From contig DJPI01000042.1 in NCBI GenBank assembly GCA_002438505.1, positions 58,888-122,887 of the forward strand: a stretch of 64,000 nt of DNA. Direction: 5' to 3'. The notes beneath the pieces are model-generated. The model was not told where the DNA came from, ran no database searches, and saw nothing but the letters and a program-made list of their open reading frames with translations. Each line of letters begins with the position of its first letter. Positions within the stretch are counted from its first letter, which is position 1. Positions 7,751 to 16,529 of the stretch are shown one piece after another. This DNA comes from Ruminococcaceae bacterium UBA6416. Lineage in GTDB: Bacteria; Bacillota; Clostridia; Oscillospirales; Acutalibacteraceae. Both the position numbers and the translations under genes were made by a program.

Positions 7751-10210
7751 TTAAACTAAAGACAGCGGGTTGATGTCTGCAAACACCGTTACATCTCCGA
7801 ATGTTTTGCTTGAGCCGAATTCTATAAGAAGATCTGAAATGATTTTTCTGAATGCGGCTGAATTTTTACATTTGATAATTATTCTGTATCTGAATTTGTT
7901 GTTGACTTTTGCAATTCTTGGCGGCATAACCGGAAGAACAATAACCTTGAGTGCGTCTTTTTCATCACTAGCTCTTTTTTTGAATTCTTCAAGAAAAATT
8001 CTTGCCGCCGAAAGAGCTTTAAGCTCATCTTCGCTAACCGTATAAACTGCACAGATATCGCAAAACGGCGGATATGTCATCATACGCCGAATTTCAATTT
8101 CATCCTTATAAAACTCATCATAGTTCTGTGTTTTTGCAAGAGCAATAATGTTGTTTTCCGGAGTCATCGTCTGAATAACGGCTGTGCCTTTATTTTTTCC
8201 TCTTCCGCAACGTCCGACAACCTGAGTCAACAAATCAAAAGTCAGTTCCTCACTTCTGAAATCGTCATTATTAAGCTGCTGGTCGGCATTGATTACACCG
8301 ACAAGAGTAACATTTTCAAAATCAAGCCCTTTTGCAACCATTTGAGTTCCAAGCATTATGTCATACTCATTGTTGCCGAAAGCGGTAATGTTTTTTTCAA
8401 ATGCGTATCTTCCGGAATTTGAATCTGTATCCATGCGCAGAATCCGAGCTTCAGGCAAAAGACTGTGGAGTTCTTCCTCAATTCTTTGTGTTCCGTAGCC
8501 GGAATAACGGACATTTTCCTTTCCGCAAACATCACATTTTGTTTTGAAATCCGTTGTATATCCGCAATAGTGGCACATAAGTTTTTTGTTTGAAAGGTGA
8601 AAAGTCATTGAAATGCTGCAATATGGGCAGGTAACAACGCTTCCGCAGCTGTCGCAGGCAACAAACGTGTTATATCCCCTGCGGTTCATTAGCAGTATGG
8701 ACTGCTTTTTTGCTTCAAGATTGCTTTTTAGCCGGTCAAGAAGTTCTGCGCTGATGCAATACTTGTTTCCCTTGCTTTTTTCGGCTTTCATGTCTATAAC
8801 CGTAACCTCCGGCAAAACGGCCGGACCGTAACGCTCAGTGAGCTTTTCAAGCGAATACACGCCTTTTTTTGCAAGCGAATAGCTTTCAATACTCGGAGTG
8901 GCTGAAGAAAGGAGAAGAAGTGCGGAGTGCTTTTTTGCTCTGAAACGGGCAACATCCCTCGCATGATATCGCGGAGAAGATTCTGATTTATAGGTATGCT
9001 CCTGCTCCTCATCTATAACAATAAGCCCTATATTTTCAAACGGTGCAAAAACAGCGGAGCGCGTTCCAACAACGATTCTTACACCGCCGTTTTTAACTCG
9101 TCTGTATTCGTCCTTGCGCTCACCCATTGAAAGCGCCGAATGAAAAACAGCAACCTCATTTTTATATCTGCCTTTAAAAAGAGAAACCATCTGCGGTGTA
9201 AGAGATATTTCCGGAACCATAACTATGACATTTTTTTCGTCATTAAGCACATCGTCAATGAGCTTCAGAAAAACCGAGGTTTTTCCGCTGCCGGTAATTC
9301 CGTAAAGGAGCGAAACTCCGCCGCCATTTTGATATTTATTAAGCAAGCCCCGATAAGCTTTTTCCTGCATAGGCGTAAGGCTGATTTTTGAAACGCAGTC
9401 ACCACCGAAAAAGCCGGATTGCGGAATTCGATAAACATCAACATCAGTGATATTGATTATACCTTTGCTTTCAAGTGCCTTGACAACCGCAGAGGAAACA
9501 CCGGTAATTTCGCAAAGCTCTTTAACTCTTGCGCTGCCGGCGTCAGCAAGAACACGGAGAACTTCCGCCTGCTTCTTTGTCAATTCTTCAAATGCATCCT
9601 CAAGTTCAATTCCGGAAACATTCAGCACTGCCGTTTTTGCAAAAAGTTCACCAACCTGCTTGCGTGTTTCAATGTTTTTTTGAACCACACCTTTTTCAAT
9701 AAGCCGTTCCAAAACATTGCTTCCATCGGGAACGCCGCAGGCGGAAAAAATTGCTTTTTTCGTGAGAAACCCAACCTTTGAAAGCATATAGTCATAGACC
9801 TGCTTTTCACGCTCGGTGAGAGAAACGGATTGTTCGTTTCCGCTCAGTGCAACATATGACGATTTAACAATATAGTTAAACCCGGCCGGAAGCTGAGCTT
9901 TTGCGGCCTCAAAATATGTGCAAAAAGTTCTCTCCTTCAAAAACGCGGCAATTTCAATCATTTCCGCGGTCAATACCGGAGTTTCATCAAGAATATCCAA
10001 GATTTCTTTATATTTTTTATTCTTTTCCGGCCTTTGAAAGCCAAAAACAACGCCCTGACGCTTGCTGTCTTTTCCCCTTCCAAAATTCACAATAACGCGG
10101 GAACCGGTTTTAATGCAGCTTGAAAATCGTTCCGGAACAATGTAACCGTATAAAATGTCAAAATGATATGAAACATTTTCAACTGCAACTGCGGCCAAAG
10201 TTTGTTCCAT
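7751..10210 (-). CDS. priA: Primosomal protein N' (replication restart helicase)
   Basis: An 819-residue PriA, the superfamily 2 helicase that reloads the replisome at stalled forks. It has an N-terminal 3'-DNA-binding domain, a Walker A motif (GITGSGKT), a DEEQEH Walker B box, and a zinc-binding region of paired CxxC motifs (starting CDSCGSVVTCPYC). Helicase motifs V-VI follow (GTQMVAKG and QVVGRCGRG), then a C-terminal domain. Length and order are normal. It is 25 nt downstream of rpoZ. Confidence 0.96.
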   Translation of the reverse strand: MEQTLAAVAVENVSYHFDILYGYIVPERFSSCIKTGSRVIVNFGRGKDSKRQGVVFGFQRPEKNKKYKEILDILDETPVLTAEMIEIAAFLKERTFCTYFEAAKAQLPAGFNYIVKSSYVALSGNEQSVSLTEREKQVYDYMLSKVGFLTKKAIFSACGVPDGSNVLERLIEKGVVQKNIETRKQVGELFAKTAVLNVSGIELEDAFEELTKKQAEVLRVLADAGSARVKELCEITGVSSAVVKALESKGIINITDVDVYRIPQSGFFGGDCVSKISLTPMQEKAYRGLLNKYQNGGGVSLLYGITGSGKTSVFLKLIDDVLNDEKNVIVMVPEISLTPQMVSLFKGRYKNEVAVFHSALSMGERKDEYRRVKNGGVRIVVGTRSAVFAPFENIGLIVIDEEQEHTYKSESSPRYHARDVARFRAKKHSALLLLSSATPSIESYSLAKKGVYSLEKLTERYGPAVLPEVTVIDMKAEKSKGNKYCISAELLDRLKSNLEAKKQSILLMNRRGYNTFVACDSCGSVVTCPYCSISMTFHLSNKKLMCHYCGYTTDFKTKCDVCGKENVRYSGYGTQRIEEELHSLLPEARILRMDTDSNSGRYAFEKNITAFGNNEYDIMLGTQMVAKGLDFENVTLVGVINADQQLNNDDFRSEELTFDLLTQVVGRCGRGKNKGTAVIQTMTPENNIIALAKTQNYDEFYKDEIEIRRMMTYPPFCDICAVYTVSEDELKALSAARIFLEEFKKRASDEKDALKVIVLPVMPPRIAKVNNKFRYRIIIKCKNSAAFRKIISDLLIEFGSSKTFGDVTVFADINPLSLV

Positions 10211-10235
10211 ATCATTTCACTTCCTTGAAATTCAA

Positions 10236-10445
10236 TCAGATATTTTTAATCTCGTCTGGTTCCCTGATTTCAAATTTTCCGGCAAGGAACTCATCGAGTG
10301 CAAATGAAACAGGCTTTTCTGTTCCGCATTTTTCGCTGAGAACGGGATCCTCAGTGATAGTTCTTGCGCGTTTTGCAACGGCAGTGACAAGCGAATAGCG
10401 GCTGATATGGTCTTTAAGAAGTATTCTGAGATCGGGATTAAGCAT
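10236..10445 (-). CDS. rpoZ: RNA polymerase omega subunit
   Basis: A 69-residue omega subunit recognised by the SRYSLVTAVAKRAR motif near residues 15-28, which contacts the beta-prime subunit. It promotes RNA polymerase assembly. It lies between gmk and priA, the conserved remA-gmk-rpoZ-priA order. No anomaly seen. Confidence 0.93.
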   Translation of the reverse strand: MLNPDLRILLKDHISRYSLVTAVAKRARTITEDPVLSEKCGTEKPVSFALDEFLAGKFEIREPDEIKNI

Positions 10446-10474
10446 ATTGATTACCTCACAAAATTAATTTATAA

Positions 10475-11038
10475 TTATTTTAAAGCCTTGTTCACGATTG
10501 AAATCACTTCTTCAATCGCATCTTCAAGTTCATCGTTAACAACAACATAATCATATTCATCAGCGTGTTTCATTTCTTCATCTGCAATGCGCAACCGTTC
10601 ACAGATGCACTCCTCGCTTTCGGTTCCCCTGTTGCGCAGGCGTTTTTCAAGCTCTTCTCTTGAAGGCGGGGCAATGAAAATCTGAACAGCCTCCGGCATA
10701 AGACGGCGGATATTTGCGCCGCCCTGAACCTCAATGTTGAGGAAAACGGTTTTTCCGGACTTTAAAACCTCTTTAACAGGGCCAATCGGCGTTCCGTAAT
10801 AGTTTGAACCATACTGAGCATATTCAAGCATCAGATCGTCCTCAATATTTTTTTTGAACTGTTCCTTTGAAACAAAGAAGTAATCAACGCCCTCTTTTTC
10901 GCCCTGACGCATTGCGCGCGTTGTCATTGAGACCGAAAGGAAAGCGTCCCCGTCCATTTTTTTGAGTACGCCTTTTAAAACAGTATCCTTTCCGCTTCCG
11001 GACGGACCGGAGAGAACAACAAGAAGTCCATTATTCAT
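10475..11038 (-). CDS. gmk: Guanylate kinase
   Basis: A 187-residue guanylate kinase that converts GMP to GDP. It has the P-loop GPSGSGKDT near the N-terminus, the GMP-binding motifs TTRAMRQGE and EGVDYFF, and the lid region with RLRNRG. The ATG at 11038 overlaps the end of remA by 8 nt. Longer in-frame starts would add about 29 residues encoded inside remA and are not credible. In this clade gmk regularly pairs with remA and rpoZ. Confidence 0.95.
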   Translation of the reverse strand: MNNGLLVVLSGPSGSGKDTVLKGVLKKMDGDAFLSVSMTTRAMRQGEKEGVDYFFVSKEQFKKNIEDDLMLEYAQYGSNYYGTPIGPVKEVLKSGKTVFLNIEVQGGANIRRLMPEAVQIFIAPPSREELEKRLRNRGTESEECICERLRIADEEMKHADEYDYVVVNDELEDAIEEVISIVNKALK

Positions 11039-11303
11039 CGTTTGTTTCCTCCGCAAAAGACTCGTCCGTGTCACCGTTAAGACGGCTTGCAACCGTTTCG
11101 GACTGAAGATATGAAAGAACAACATGATCGCTGTCCATCATTATGACAGCCCTTGTTCTTCTCCCCTGGGTAGCATCAATGAGCGTTCCGCGCTCCTTGC
11201 TCTCCTGAACAATTCTTTTTATCGGTGCGGAGTCCGGACTGACAACCGCGATAAGCCTAGCGGCATTAATCATATTCCCGAACCCGATGTTAACAAGCTT
11301 CAT
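11031..11303 (-). CDS. remA: RemA/DUF370 DNA-binding regulator
   Basis: A 90-residue RemA-family protein (DUF370). The conserved opening [10 protein letters not shown] and the [15 protein letters not shown] region are present. In Bacillus subtilis RemA is an oligomeric DNA-binding activator of biofilm matrix genes. In Clostridia the same gene sits in the yicC-remA-gmk-rpoZ cluster and its targets are less clear. The last dozen or so residues are acidic. It overlaps gmk by 8 nt. Confidence 0.93.
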   Translation of the reverse strand: MKLVNIGFGNMINAARLIAVVSPDSAPIKRIVQESKERGTLIDATQGRRTRAVIMMDSDHVVLSYLQSETVASRLNGDTDESFAEETNDE

Positions 11304-11344
11304 TAAAATTCCCCTTTTTTTCAGCCATTTATACGGTTAAAAAG

Positions 11345-12223
11345 TTATTCGATGTTCTGAATTTGTTCTCTGATTTTTTCAACTTCAGCTTTAATATCAA
11401 TAACCTTTTTTGCAATGGCAACGTCCTGCGCTTTTGAGCCGATTGTGTTGACCTCGCGGTTAAACTCCTGAATAAGAAAATCCGCTTTTCTGCCTATTGC
11501 AGTATCGCCGTTCATGAATTCACGCATCTGTTCAATGTGACTGCGCAGTCTGACGGTTTCTTCGGCAACAGCAACTTTATCCGCAAAAATTGCAGCCTCA
11601 GTCAAAAGCCTCTGCTCGTCAACATGAACGTCCTCAAGAACGGTTTTCATTCTTTCAAGAAGTTTGGCGTTGTATTCGGCAACAGTCTGAGGAGAGCGTT
11701 CCTCAATGAAGCCAACATTTTCAATGATTATATCACAGCGGGAAAGAATATCGTTCCTGAGCTTTGAACCCTCTCTTTCACGCATGGCAACAAAGGATTC
11801 AAGCGCGCAGTCAAGAACGGTTTTCACTGCATTCCAAACACGCTCCTCGTCCGCCTCGTCTTTGTGAACTGTGAAAATATCATAATACTTTGCAAGTGAG
11901 GTGACGGTGATATCATTATCTATACCGTATTTTTCCGAAAGCTCGTTGAGTGCGTTAATATAACCGCCTGCAAGCGAGTGGTTGACACTTACGGTGCAGT
12001 TATCCTCACCAAGCTCTTCTATAGCAACATAGCAGTCAATTTTTCCCCTTGAAACAACCGACTGGACGTGATTTTTAAGCCTTTCCTCAAGGAAGCCATA
12101 TGTTCTTGGAACCTTGGAGCTGAATTCAAAATATCTGTGGTTAACACTTTTGAGTTCAACAGAGATGTTCATGTCGTCAATAAGCATCTGCGCACGGCCG
12201 AAACCGGTCATACTTTTAATCAT
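11345..12223 (-). CDS. yicC: YicC family endoribonuclease
   Basis: A 292-residue YicC/YloC protein. It opens with MIKSMTGFGRA and ends with the conserved DUF1732 region (GRKADFLIQEFNREVNTIGSK). The family is implicated in endonucleolytic RNA decay. It heads the remA-gmk-rpoZ-priA string. A 146-nt gap upstream contains an inverted repeat, suggesting that transcription of this string is separately controlled. Confidence 0.94.
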   Translation of the reverse strand: MIKSMTGFGRAQMLIDDMNISVELKSVNHRYFEFSSKVPRTYGFLEERLKNHVQSVVSRGKIDCYVAIEELGEDNCTVSVNHSLAGGYINALNELSEKYGIDNDITVTSLAKYYDIFTVHKDEADEERVWNAVKTVLDCALESFVAMREREGSKLRNDILSRCDIIIENVGFIEERSPQTVAEYNAKLLERMKTVLEDVHVDEQRLLTEAAIFADKVAVAEETVRLRSHIEQMREFMNGDTAIGRKADFLIQEFNREVNTIGSKAQDVAIAKKVIDIKAEVEKIREQIQNIE

Positions 12224-12304
12224 ATTATATTCCTCATGCCTTTCCTTGTATATCCGAAGGTTTGTGCTTCATTTTCCGAACTGTCACTACTGATTAACAA
12301 ATAA

Positions 12305-12360
12305 CAAAACGATGCGTTCGTCAGCTAATTGTTAATTATCAGCTATTATATATCGTTTTG
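12305..12360. repeat. Inverted repeat between yicC and the 114-residue ORF
   Basis: A 9-nt perfect inverted repeat (CAAAACGAT at 12305-12313 and ATCGTTTTG at 12352-12360) encloses nested shorter palindromes (AGCT and AATT pairs). It is in the 146-nt gap between two minus-strand genes. It could be a terminator for the upstream unit or a small mobile-element relic; the weak T-run after the stem leaves this open. Confidence 0.45.
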
Positions 12361-12369
12361 CGCTTTTTG

Positions 12370-12714
12370 TCAAATGTTGCTCTTGCAATTACAGTGTCCT
12401 GCAAGCAGCGATGGGATATCGTTTGAATACACACCATCTTTAAGTTCAAAATTCAAATAAGTGTGCGCCTGTCCTTTATCGTTTGCCGAGAGAATGCCGA
12501 TGTAAGCACCATGGTTCGCGGCATAGTTATATGCACTTTTTAAAAGCCCCTCGCCGATTTCCGGAGAATTAACATCGTATTCAAGACAGAACACATCACC
12601 GGAGATCCCGTCTATTCTAAGTCGGCATTCACCAAGCCTGTCCGTTCCGGAAAAAGCCTCAAATATCGCGGTGCATTCACCGGAAAGAATTTCCGTCGGC
12701 TTAAAAAAGATCAT
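12370..12714 (-). CDS. Hypothetical protein, possibly GNAT-like
   Basis: A 114-residue soluble protein not recognised with confidence. An alternating beta pattern (ECRLRIDGISGDVFCLEYDV) followed by a helix containing EIGEGLLKSAYNYAANHG resembles the core of a small GNAT-fold protein. Acetyl-CoA-binding residues are not clearly present, so no enzyme function is claimed. The C-terminus carries a short CNC motif. It is translationally coupled to rluB by an ATGA overlap (12711-12714), which supports it being real. Confidence 0.7.
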   Translation of the reverse strand: MIFFKPTEILSGECTAIFEAFSGTDRLGECRLRIDGISGDVFCLEYDVNSPEIGEGLLKSAYNYAANHGAYIGILSANDKGQAHTYLNFELKDGVYSNDIPSLLAGHCNCKSNI

Positions 12715-13463
12715 CTCTTTTTAACCTCCATGCCGGCAGCGAGCATAAGCTTGCGTACTTCTTCGGCGTTGAGTTCACGCCAAGCGCCCTGTTTGAGCAT
12801 TCCGAGCTTAACGGAACCTACGGCAATCCGGCGCAGCCGCGCAACCTCAAGTCCGATTTCTTCACACATTTTTCTGATTTGGCGATTGCGGCCTTCATAA
12901 AGGACAATTTCAAGCACTACACGGTTTTTCTCACGCAGAACAACGCGAACCTCAGCCGGAGCCGTTTTTCTGTCATCAATCACAATTCCGGTTGCAATTG
13001 CAGTAAGTTGTTCTTCACTCACCGGAGGGCGAACAGTAACTCGATAGGTTTTAGGAACGTGTTTTGAAGGGTGGGTTAACGCATTGGCAAATTCACCATC
13101 ATTTGTAAAAATCAGCATTCCCTCAGACTCTCTGTCAAGCCGTCCGACCGGATATACTCTTGCCGGTGCATCTTTAACAAGCATTGCAACGCACTTTCTG
13201 TCCATTTCATCGCTCATGGTTGTGATAAAGCCGCGCGGCTTGTTGAGCATGATATAAACATTATCTTTTTTCTTGATAACCTTTTTTCCGTGGACTGTAA
13301 CGGTGTCTCGCTTGGGGTCAACCTTATCGCCAATAGCGGCGGTTCTTCCGTTAACTTTAACGGCACCTGATTCGATAATTTCCTCGCTCTTTCTTCTTGA
13401 GGCGATGCCGCATTCGGAAAGAAACTTTTGGAGTCTTATTTTGTTGTCCGCCAAAAACAACAC
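12711..13463 (-). CDS. rluB: 23S rRNA pseudouridine synthase, RluB/RsuA family
   Basis: A 250-residue RsuA/RluB-type pseudouridine synthase. It has an N-terminal S4 RNA-binding domain (IRLQKFLSECGIASRRK) and the catalytic GRLDRESEGML motif, whose aspartate is the nucleophile. RQIRKM near the C-terminus is typical of the family. It probably modifies the 23S rRNA peptidyl transferase region. The start is a GTG at 13463 beside an AAGGAAG Shine-Dalgarno; a TTG three codons downstream is an alternative. It follows dacF after 4 nt. Confidence 0.93.
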   Translation of the reverse strand: MLFLADNKIRLQKFLSECGIASRRKSEEIIESGAVKVNGRTAAIGDKVDPKRDTVTVHGKKVIKKKDNVYIMLNKPRGFITTMSDEMDRKCVAMLVKDAPARVYPVGRLDRESEGMLIFTNDGEFANALTHPSKHVPKTYRVTVRPPVSEEQLTAIATGIVIDDRKTAPAEVRVVLREKNRVVLEIVLYEGRNRQIRKMCEEIGLEVARLRRIAVGSVKLGMLKQGAWRELNAEEVRKLMLAAGMEVKKR

Positions 13464-13467
13464 TTCC

Positions 13468-14613
13468 TTATTTAAACAAACTTTTTAATCTATTAATAAT
13501 TCTCTCTCTAAGACTGATTTTAGGCACAAAAGTTGCCTCAATTCGTTCAACGCTTTCATCGGCAAGCAGCCAGACGGTTTTTATGCAGTTGTTTCTGCAA
13601 AAAAAATCAATTTTTCCAAGTCGATCTCCGGTACCGACCGGCGCATAAATGAATTTCGGCAAATAAACCTTCTGTTCCATCGCATTCTCACCGTAAAGTG
13701 CGATGGAAAAACTGCCGCATGAAGCTTTGATTCCAACTTCTTTCTTAACGCCGCCAATTACACATAGCGTATCCGGAAAGTTTGGTTCAGCCGTTACAGT
13801 GTCAAGCTTTTCAAGCGCATAATCATAGAGCCTTTTGTGGTCGTTCCAATCATTCGGAGCATTCAGTGTTACGGCAACAAGAACAGCTCCGTTCTTTTCA
13901 ATAGCGCTGACAAGACACCGGCCACTCTTTTTTGTAAAGCCCGTTTTAACACCGAAAACACCATCTATACTGGAAAGTAATCTGTTGTGGTTTGAAAAAT
14001 ACAGCTTTGTCTGCGGTTCAAGCAGCTGTGCAGTATATTTTTTGGCTGAACAGACACTTCTAAATACGGGGTTTTTAACGCAATATGAAGCAAGAATAGC
14101 CATATCATACGCCGTTGAATAGTGGTTTTCATCGTCAAGTCCGGAAGGAGTAACAAAAGACGTGTTGTTCATTCCGATTTGACGCGCTTTTTCGTTCATA
14201 AGCTTTGCAAAAGAGGAAAAGCCACCTGAAAGATGCAGCGCCACAGCGTTTGCAGCGTCATTACCCGATTCAAGCATCATTCCGTAAACCAAATCATAAA
14301 GCCGGATTTTGTCACCGATGTGAAGCCCAAGCGATGTGCCTTCTGCGCGCGTCATTTCACCCGTAATGTTCACCGCTTCATCAAGTCTGCCGGATTCTAT
14401 TGCGAGAACAGCCGTCATGATTTTTGTTGTGCTTGCCATTGATCGCCTTTCAAAGGCGTCTTTTTGAAAGATAATTTTATCAGTGCGAGTGTCAATAACA
14501 ACCGCGCTTTTTGCGCTGACGTCAACTGCGCCAACGCAGAAAGCAAAACAAAAGAGCGCTAAAGCCGACAACAATAAATAGTTTGATATCTTTTTAATCA
14601 ACAAAGCAACCAC
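13468..14613 (-). CDS. dacF: D-alanyl-D-alanine carboxypeptidase (DacF-like penicillin-binding protein)
   Basis: A 381-residue S11-family carboxypeptidase that trims the terminal D-Ala of peptidoglycan stem peptides outside the membrane. It has an N-terminal signal helix (about 9-30) and the catalytic triads S61-T-T-K64, S116-G-N and K223-T-G. A C-terminal domain and amphipathic anchor follow. In Bacillus DacF acts during sporulation, which fits the adjacent ytfJ. The start is uncertain: the region 14601-14613 offers GTG and TTG codons, and its ribosome-binding site lies inside a hairpin. Confidence 0.93.
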   Translation of the reverse strand: MVALLIKKISNYLLLSALALFCFAFCVGAVDVSAKSAVVIDTRTDKIIFQKDAFERRSMASTTKIMTAVLAIESGRLDEAVNITGEMTRAEGTSLGLHIGDKIRLYDLVYGMMLESGNDAANAVALHLSGGFSSFAKLMNEKARQIGMNNTSFVTPSGLDDENHYSTAYDMAILASYCVKNPVFRSVCSAKKYTAQLLEPQTKLYFSNHNRLLSSIDGVFGVKTGFTKKSGRCLVSAIEKNGAVLVAVTLNAPNDWNDHKRLYDYALEKLDTVTAEPNFPDTLCVIGGVKKEVGIKASCGSFSIALYGENAMEQKVYLPKFIYAPVGTGDRLGKIDFFCRNNCIKTVWLLADESVERIEATFVPKISLRERIINRLKSLFK

Positions 14614-14642
14614 CTGCCATTTTTATGATATGCAGGCGGTTG
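14607..14642 (-). promoter_or_regulatory. Hairpin covering the dacF translation start
   Basis: An 11-bp stem with one G-T pair (14607-14617 with 14632-14642, loop of 14 nt) lies between ytfJ and dacF. On the minus strand its 3' arm contains the AGGTGG ribosome-binding site and the first candidate start codon of dacF. Only a weak T-rich stretch follows, so it could act as a translation-controlling structure or as a poor terminator. Confidence 0.5.
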
Positions 14643-14661
14643 TTGAAAAATTATTGATTTT

Positions 14662-15087
14662 TTATTCGCTAAGTGCAGCGTCAACGGCAGCATCGGTTGC
14701 AGCCTTTTTGTCTGCATCTTTCTTTGCTTTATTAACAAGTCCGGTAACCTTATCAAACATTTCGGGAACAAGGTTAACAACTCTTTCAGCTGCATTGTCA
14801 TATGCGGTAATGTGCTTGAGGGTAACTTCACCATCGCTGACAACGAGGAAAGCAACGGGAGTGATTGTTACACCTGCTCCTCCTCCTCCGCCGAAAAGCT
14901 CTTTATTGTTCTTTGACGGGAAATCTGCACCGCCTGAAGCAAAGCCGTATGTAACCTTGGAAACCGGAATAATTGTTACTCCGCCTTCGGCATAAATGGG
15001 TTCGCCGATAATTGTGCTTGTGTCAACAAGATCACGGATTTTTTCAATCGTTGAACTGAGGATAGCACCTGCTGATTTTTCTGACAT
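14662..15087 (-). CDS. ytfJ: GerW-family sporulation protein YtfJ
   Basis: A 141-residue YtfJ/GerW protein. The family signature is clear: GEPIYAEGGVTIIPVSKV, then GFASGG and a FGGGGGAGVTITP glycine cluster. In Bacillus the protein is made in the forespore and is needed for germination with some germinants. It is coupled to the DUF2953 gene 6 nt upstream, a pair conserved in spore-forming Clostridia. The ATG at 15087 has AAAGGATGA upstream. Confidence 0.94.
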   Translation of the reverse strand: MSEKSAGAILSSTIEKIRDLVDTSTIIGEPIYAEGGVTIIPVSKVTYGFASGGADFPSKNNKELFGGGGGAGVTITPVAFLVVSDGEVTLKHITAYDNAAERVVNLVPEMFDKVTGLVNKAKKDADKKAATDAAVDAALSE

Positions 15088-15093
15088 TATATA

Positions 15094-15795
15094 TCATCCT
15101 TTCTTTGTTTCCGTTTTCGGGTCGGGCACCGGTTCTTTCTTTTGTTTTCCGTTTTTAAGAAATTTCAAAACAACTTTAAAAATGAGTCTGAACACCATTG
15201 CGAGTGTTGCGTTGATAATCTTGCGAATGACAAGATAAAACTCAAAATTAAACTCGCCTTCGCTGTTATTTGCAAGAAAGTCCGGCTCAACCGAAGCTTC
15301 GTATTTTTTAATGAGGTTATTTGAGCACAAAAAGCCGAGAAGCGGATAAACTTTCTGGCAGGTTTTGCCATATTTTATTGCGGTTTCGGCGCTGTCACCC
15401 GTTCCGACCGATATGTATATCTCAATATCTTCAAAAACTACACTTTTAAAAAGCTTTCCGCCGTAAAGAGCAAGAATGTGGCCGAAATTAGAAAGCACCT
15501 CCATCATTCCGTCATAGCCGTTAGCTTTGACCATTTCCAGAATCGGGTTGGGCTTTTTTTCCTGCGGCTCCTCCTTGCGTTTTTCCGGTTTTTCTTTTTT
15601 TGGCTTTTCTTTTTTAGGCCTTTTTTTCTTCTTTTCACCAAGCGGGAGAATGTTCAGCTTAACGAAAAGATAGCGGACGGTGAGATAAATCTTGTCGCCG
15701 TAATGCATTGAAACATGAACCGGAATTGAAAGAACAAGAACAAAAAAAGCAATTATTCCACCAAGAATGCAAAGGAATATCTGGAACCCCGTCAA
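15094..15795 (-). CDS. DUF2953 membrane protein
   Basis: A protein of about 233 residues with one N-terminal membrane helix (FLCILGGIIAFFVLVLSIPV), then a Lys/Glu-rich linker containing repeated KKEKP units, then the DUF2953 region. It is of unknown function and is usually found next to ytfJ in spore formers, suggesting a sporulation role. The TTG at 15795 after AAAGGGGGC is preferred; an in-frame TTG at 15813 would add six residues. The protein faces outside or the intermembrane space by inference only. Confidence 0.85.
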   Translation of the reverse strand: MTGFQIFLCILGGIIAFFVLVLSIPVHVSMHYGDKIYLTVRYLFVKLNILPLGEKKKKRPKKEKPKKEKPEKRKEEPQEKKPNPILEMVKANGYDGMMEVLSNFGHILALYGGKLFKSVVFEDIEIYISVGTGDSAETAIKYGKTCQKVYPLLGFLCSNNLIKKYEASVEPDFLANNSEGEFNFEFYLVIRKIINATLAMVFRLIFKVVLKFLKNGKQKKEPVPDPKTETKKG

Positions 15796-15834
15796 AACAC
15801 CGCCCCCTTTCAAACATATAACCGAACGAAATGC

Positions 15835-15901
15835 AACCGATGATTGAAATGAGGGCGCAAACTTCAGTCAAGATTTGCACTCTGCAATTAATCAGTTGCT
15901 G
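15835..15901. repeat. Interrupted long hairpin before scpB
   Basis: Imperfect inverted repeat in the 116-nt gap between scpB and the DUF2953 gene: GCAAC/GTTGC, GAT/ATC, ATTG/CAAT, GAG/CTC and CAAA/TTTG pair in nested order around a loop of about 12 nt. No T-run follows on either strand. It may be a structured leader or a mobile-element relic. Confidence 0.4.
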
Positions 15902-15929
15902 CATACACTACTATATGTTACCCTAAAAA

Positions 15930-16529
15930 TTAATTTTCGTCAACCGTTTCGGTAAAATCAGCCTGTTCAGATTGTAAATTTTCTTCATTTTTGCCGTCTT
16001 TTTCCGTTTTGCTTTCTGAATTTTCCGGAACAGACGGAAGATCATCAAGAGAAGTTAAACAAAAGCACCTCAAAAAGTTTGACGTTGTTCCGTATATAAG
16101 CGGTCTGCCTGGAAGGTCAAGCCTGCCCTTTTCCTCAATGAGACCACGCTGGCAGAGTGTCGAAATGACCGCTGAGCAATCAACACCTCTTATCTGTTCG
16201 GTGAACGCTTTTGTAACCGGCTGATTATACGCAATAATCGCAAGCACTTCAAACGCAGCCTGGGAAAGAGGAGCGTTGCGCTTGATTTCAAGCACTTTTC
16301 TTATGCTGTTTGCATACTCTTTTTTTGAGCAAATTTGATATTTATCGTCAAGCTTTAATATGCAGAGTCCGCCGCCACGTTCATCATATGAGGCACGCAA
16401 ATTTTCAAGCACCTGACTTAGAAGCAGTTCGTCAACCTCCAGCGCCTGAGCAAGTCTTTCAAGCTCAATCGGCTCGCCAACGGCGAAAAGAACCGCTTCA
16501 AGAGTATTTTGCAAAGCTTTCATGTTCAT
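15930..16529 (-). CDS. scpB: Segregation and condensation protein B
   Basis: A 199-residue ScpB, the winged-helix kleisin partner of SMC-ScpA that organises the chromosome. Two winged-helix domains cover about 1-165 (LEAVLFAVGEPIELERLAQAL, then GRPLIYGTT). The last 30 or so residues are an acidic Glu/Lys-rich tail. It overlaps scpA by 4 nt, as in most Firmicutes. Confidence 0.95.
   Translation of the reverse strand: MNMKALQNTLEAVLFAVGEPIELERLAQALEVDELLLSQVLENLRASYDERGGGLCILKLDDKYQICSKKEYANSIRKVLEIKRNAPLSQAAFEVLAIIAYNQPVTKAFTEQIRGVDCSAVISTLCQRGLIEEKGRLDLPGRPLIYGTTSNFLRCFCLTSLDDLPSVPENSESKTEKDGKNEENLQSEQADFTETVDEN

Noticed and set aside
13468..14613. dacF as a class A beta-lactamase
   Set aside because: The SxxK, SGN and KTG spacing and the C-terminal domain fit an S11 D,D-carboxypeptidase better.
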